From contig CP070644.1 in the NCBI GenBank assembly GCA_020354155.1, forward strand, positions 413,118 through 420,733: a stretch of 7,616 nucleotides of DNA, written 5' to 3'. Below the pieces are notes generated by a model. That model searched no databases. It was not told the DNA's origin and saw only the letters and a list, made by a program, of their open reading frames with translations. The position numbers and the translations under genes are program-made. Numbering within the stretch: position 1 is the first letter of the stretch; every line of letters begins with the position of its first letter. This document shows, one piece after another, positions 6,546 through 7,616 of the stretch. This DNA is from Nitrospiraceae bacterium (GTDB lineage: Bacteria; Nitrospirota; Thermodesulfovibrionia; UBA6902).

Positions 6546-7616
6546 GACCTGCAACCCTCCTTTTTATGTTCGCATTGATAAATATCCTGTCTATTATTGG
6601 CGCAAACATGTTGCCGAATAATACGGCAAGCATTATGCCTTCGGGATAGGCAGGGTTGATGGTTCGTATCAGCACAGTCAATACTCCAATCAGAAAACCG
6701 TAGACATACTGTCCACCGGAGGTCATCGCTCCCGTTACAGGATCAGTTGTCATAAATACTGTTCCAAAGGCAAATCCGCCGAGCACCAGGTGCCACAGAG
6801 GTGTTAATCCGAACATTGAATTGGTAGCACTCCCGATGACGTTGAACGTCAGGGAGAGGCACACCATTCCGGCAACAACAGAAAGCATTATTCTCCACGA
6901 TGCGATACCGGCAATAATCAGGACCAATGCCCCGATCAGACAGGCAAGCGTTGATGTTTCTCCCATTGAACCAGGGATGAATCCAAGAAAAGCATCTAAC
7001 CAGGACACAGTAATATGCATAGCGGGATCAGCAACCTCGGCCAGAGGTGTAGCCCTTGTTATTCCGTCAAGAGCAACCCAGACAGCATCTCCTGAAATTT
7101 CTGCAGGATAGGCAAAGAAGAGGAATACCCGTCCAGTCAAAGCAGGATTGAATACGTTCCTCCCTGTGCCACCGAAGATCTCCTTCCCAAAAACGACACC
7201 AAAGGATATGCCCAGGGCTGCCTGCCAGAGAGGCATGGCAGGAGGCAGCGTCAGGGGAAAAAGCAGGCTGGTCACGAGAAAGCCCTCACTGATCTCCATC
7301 TTTCTTACAGAAGCAAAGAGGGCTTCCCATACCCCGCCTACTGCAAGAGTAACAAAATAGAGAGGGAGGAAATAAAGAGCGCCATGGAGCATGCAGGAAA
7401 GAATGCCTTCAGAGTTCACCTCCACTCCCAGAGCGGAAAGGACCTCACCGCGCCATCCTGCAACCGATGTTTGTCCCAGGGTCTCCAGCACAAGGTTTGC
7501 CTGCAGGCCGGTATTGTAGAGGGCCATCAGGACAGCGGGCACTAATGAAACAACTACACAGATCATAACCCGCTTTAAACTGATCACATCACGCACATGG
7601 GTTAATCTCTCAGAAA
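6535..7616 (-). CDS. nqrB: Na+-translocating NADH:quinone reductase subunit B, 5' end outside the window
   Basis: NqrB is the large membrane subunit; it carries a covalent FMN and is tied to Na+ transport and quinone reduction. The visible part has about 359 codons against roughly 410 in the family. A GTG at 7596 could look like a start, but it is the Val of the conserved HVRD block. The frame stays open to the window edge (SERLTHVRD), so some 50 N-terminal residues lie beyond 7616. Counting from that Val, GRNVFNPALTGRVFLFFAYP (145-164), GETSTLACLIG (202-212), FMTTDPVTGAM (261-271) and NANIKRR (341-347) are clear family blocks. The flavin motif reads TRAT (180-183, acceptor T183, codon 7050-7048), where Vibrio has a GAT-type motif. 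The gene ends GRAR and overlaps nqrC. nqrA would be expected upstream. Confidence 0.98.
   Translation of the reverse strand, partial: SERLTHVRDVISLKRVMICVVVSLVPAVLMALYNTGLQANLVLETLGQTSVAGWRGEVLSALGVEVNSEGILSCMLHGALYFLPLYFVTLAVGGVWEALFASVRKMEISEGFLVTSLLFPLTLPPAMPLWQAALGISFGVVFGKEIFGGTGRNVFNPALTGRVFLFFAYPAEISGDAVWVALDGITRATPLAEVADPAMHITVSWLDAFLGFIPGSMGETSTLACLIGALVLIIAGIASWRIMLSVVAGMVCLSLTFNVIGSATNSMFGLTPLWHLVLGGFAFGTVFMTTDPVTGAMTSGGQYVYGFLIGVLTVLIRTINPAYPEGIMLAVLFGNMFAPIIDRIFINANIKRRVAGRAR
6556..6562 (-). promoter_or_regulatory. Ribosome binding site of nqrC, inside nqrB
   Basis: AAGGAGG on the minus strand encodes part of the arginine-rich tail of NqrB and also serves nqrC. Its distance of ten bases to the GTG at 6545, against one base to the TTG at 6554, favours the GTG as the nqrC start. 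Confidence 0.7.

Noticed and set aside
7594..7596. GTG at 7596 as the start of nqrB
   Set aside because: It encodes the Val of the conserved HVRD block, and the frame continues open to the window edge.

Overview
The window is dominated by the 3' five-sixths of a sodium-pumping NADH:quinone oxidoreductase (Na+-NQR) operon, all on the minus strand. Reading in transcription order from the right edge: nqrB (its beginning lies outside the window), nqrC, nqrD, nqrE and nqrF. They are separated by overlaps of 8-11 bases or gaps of 3-11 bases. The same strand then continues with a two-CBS-domain protein, a 53-residue cysteine-rich single-pass membrane protein that is a good candidate for the NQR iron-centre maturation factor NqrM, a SemiSWEET-type sugar transporter subunit, and a B12-binding-type radical SAM protein. 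nqrA and the flavin transferase gene apbE are not in the window; nqrA would be expected just beyond base 7616.

The left 640 bases hold no convincing protein gene. A near-consensus sigma-70 promoter begins inside the stop codon of the radical SAM gene. It reads into a segment of about 180 bases with the conserved blocks, closing stem and length of 6S RNA (SsrS), the regulator that mimics an open promoter and sequesters RNA polymerase in stationary phase. The remaining ~430 bases at the left edge are non-coding as far as I can see, with a few inverted repeats.

Together the NQR genes describe a respiratory module. NqrF takes electrons from NADH through FAD and a 2Fe-2S cluster. They pass through the iron site shared by NqrD and NqrE to the covalently bound FMNs of NqrC and NqrB, and then to quinone, with Na+ export. 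The putative NqrM would deliver or build the Fe site between NqrD and NqrE. The CBS protein could tie the complex to adenylate status, but that is inference from position only.

The organism is a Gram-negative bacterium with mid-range GC content. Na+-NQR, a 6S RNA with proteobacterial-type blocks and a B12-type radical SAM protein would suit Desulfobacterota, Nitrospirota or a neighbouring lineage, but the window does not settle the phylum. I see no phage, insertion sequence, CRISPR array or clearly novel system. The points most worth following up are the 6S RNA, the divergent NqrM candidate and the CBS gene placed between nqrF and it.
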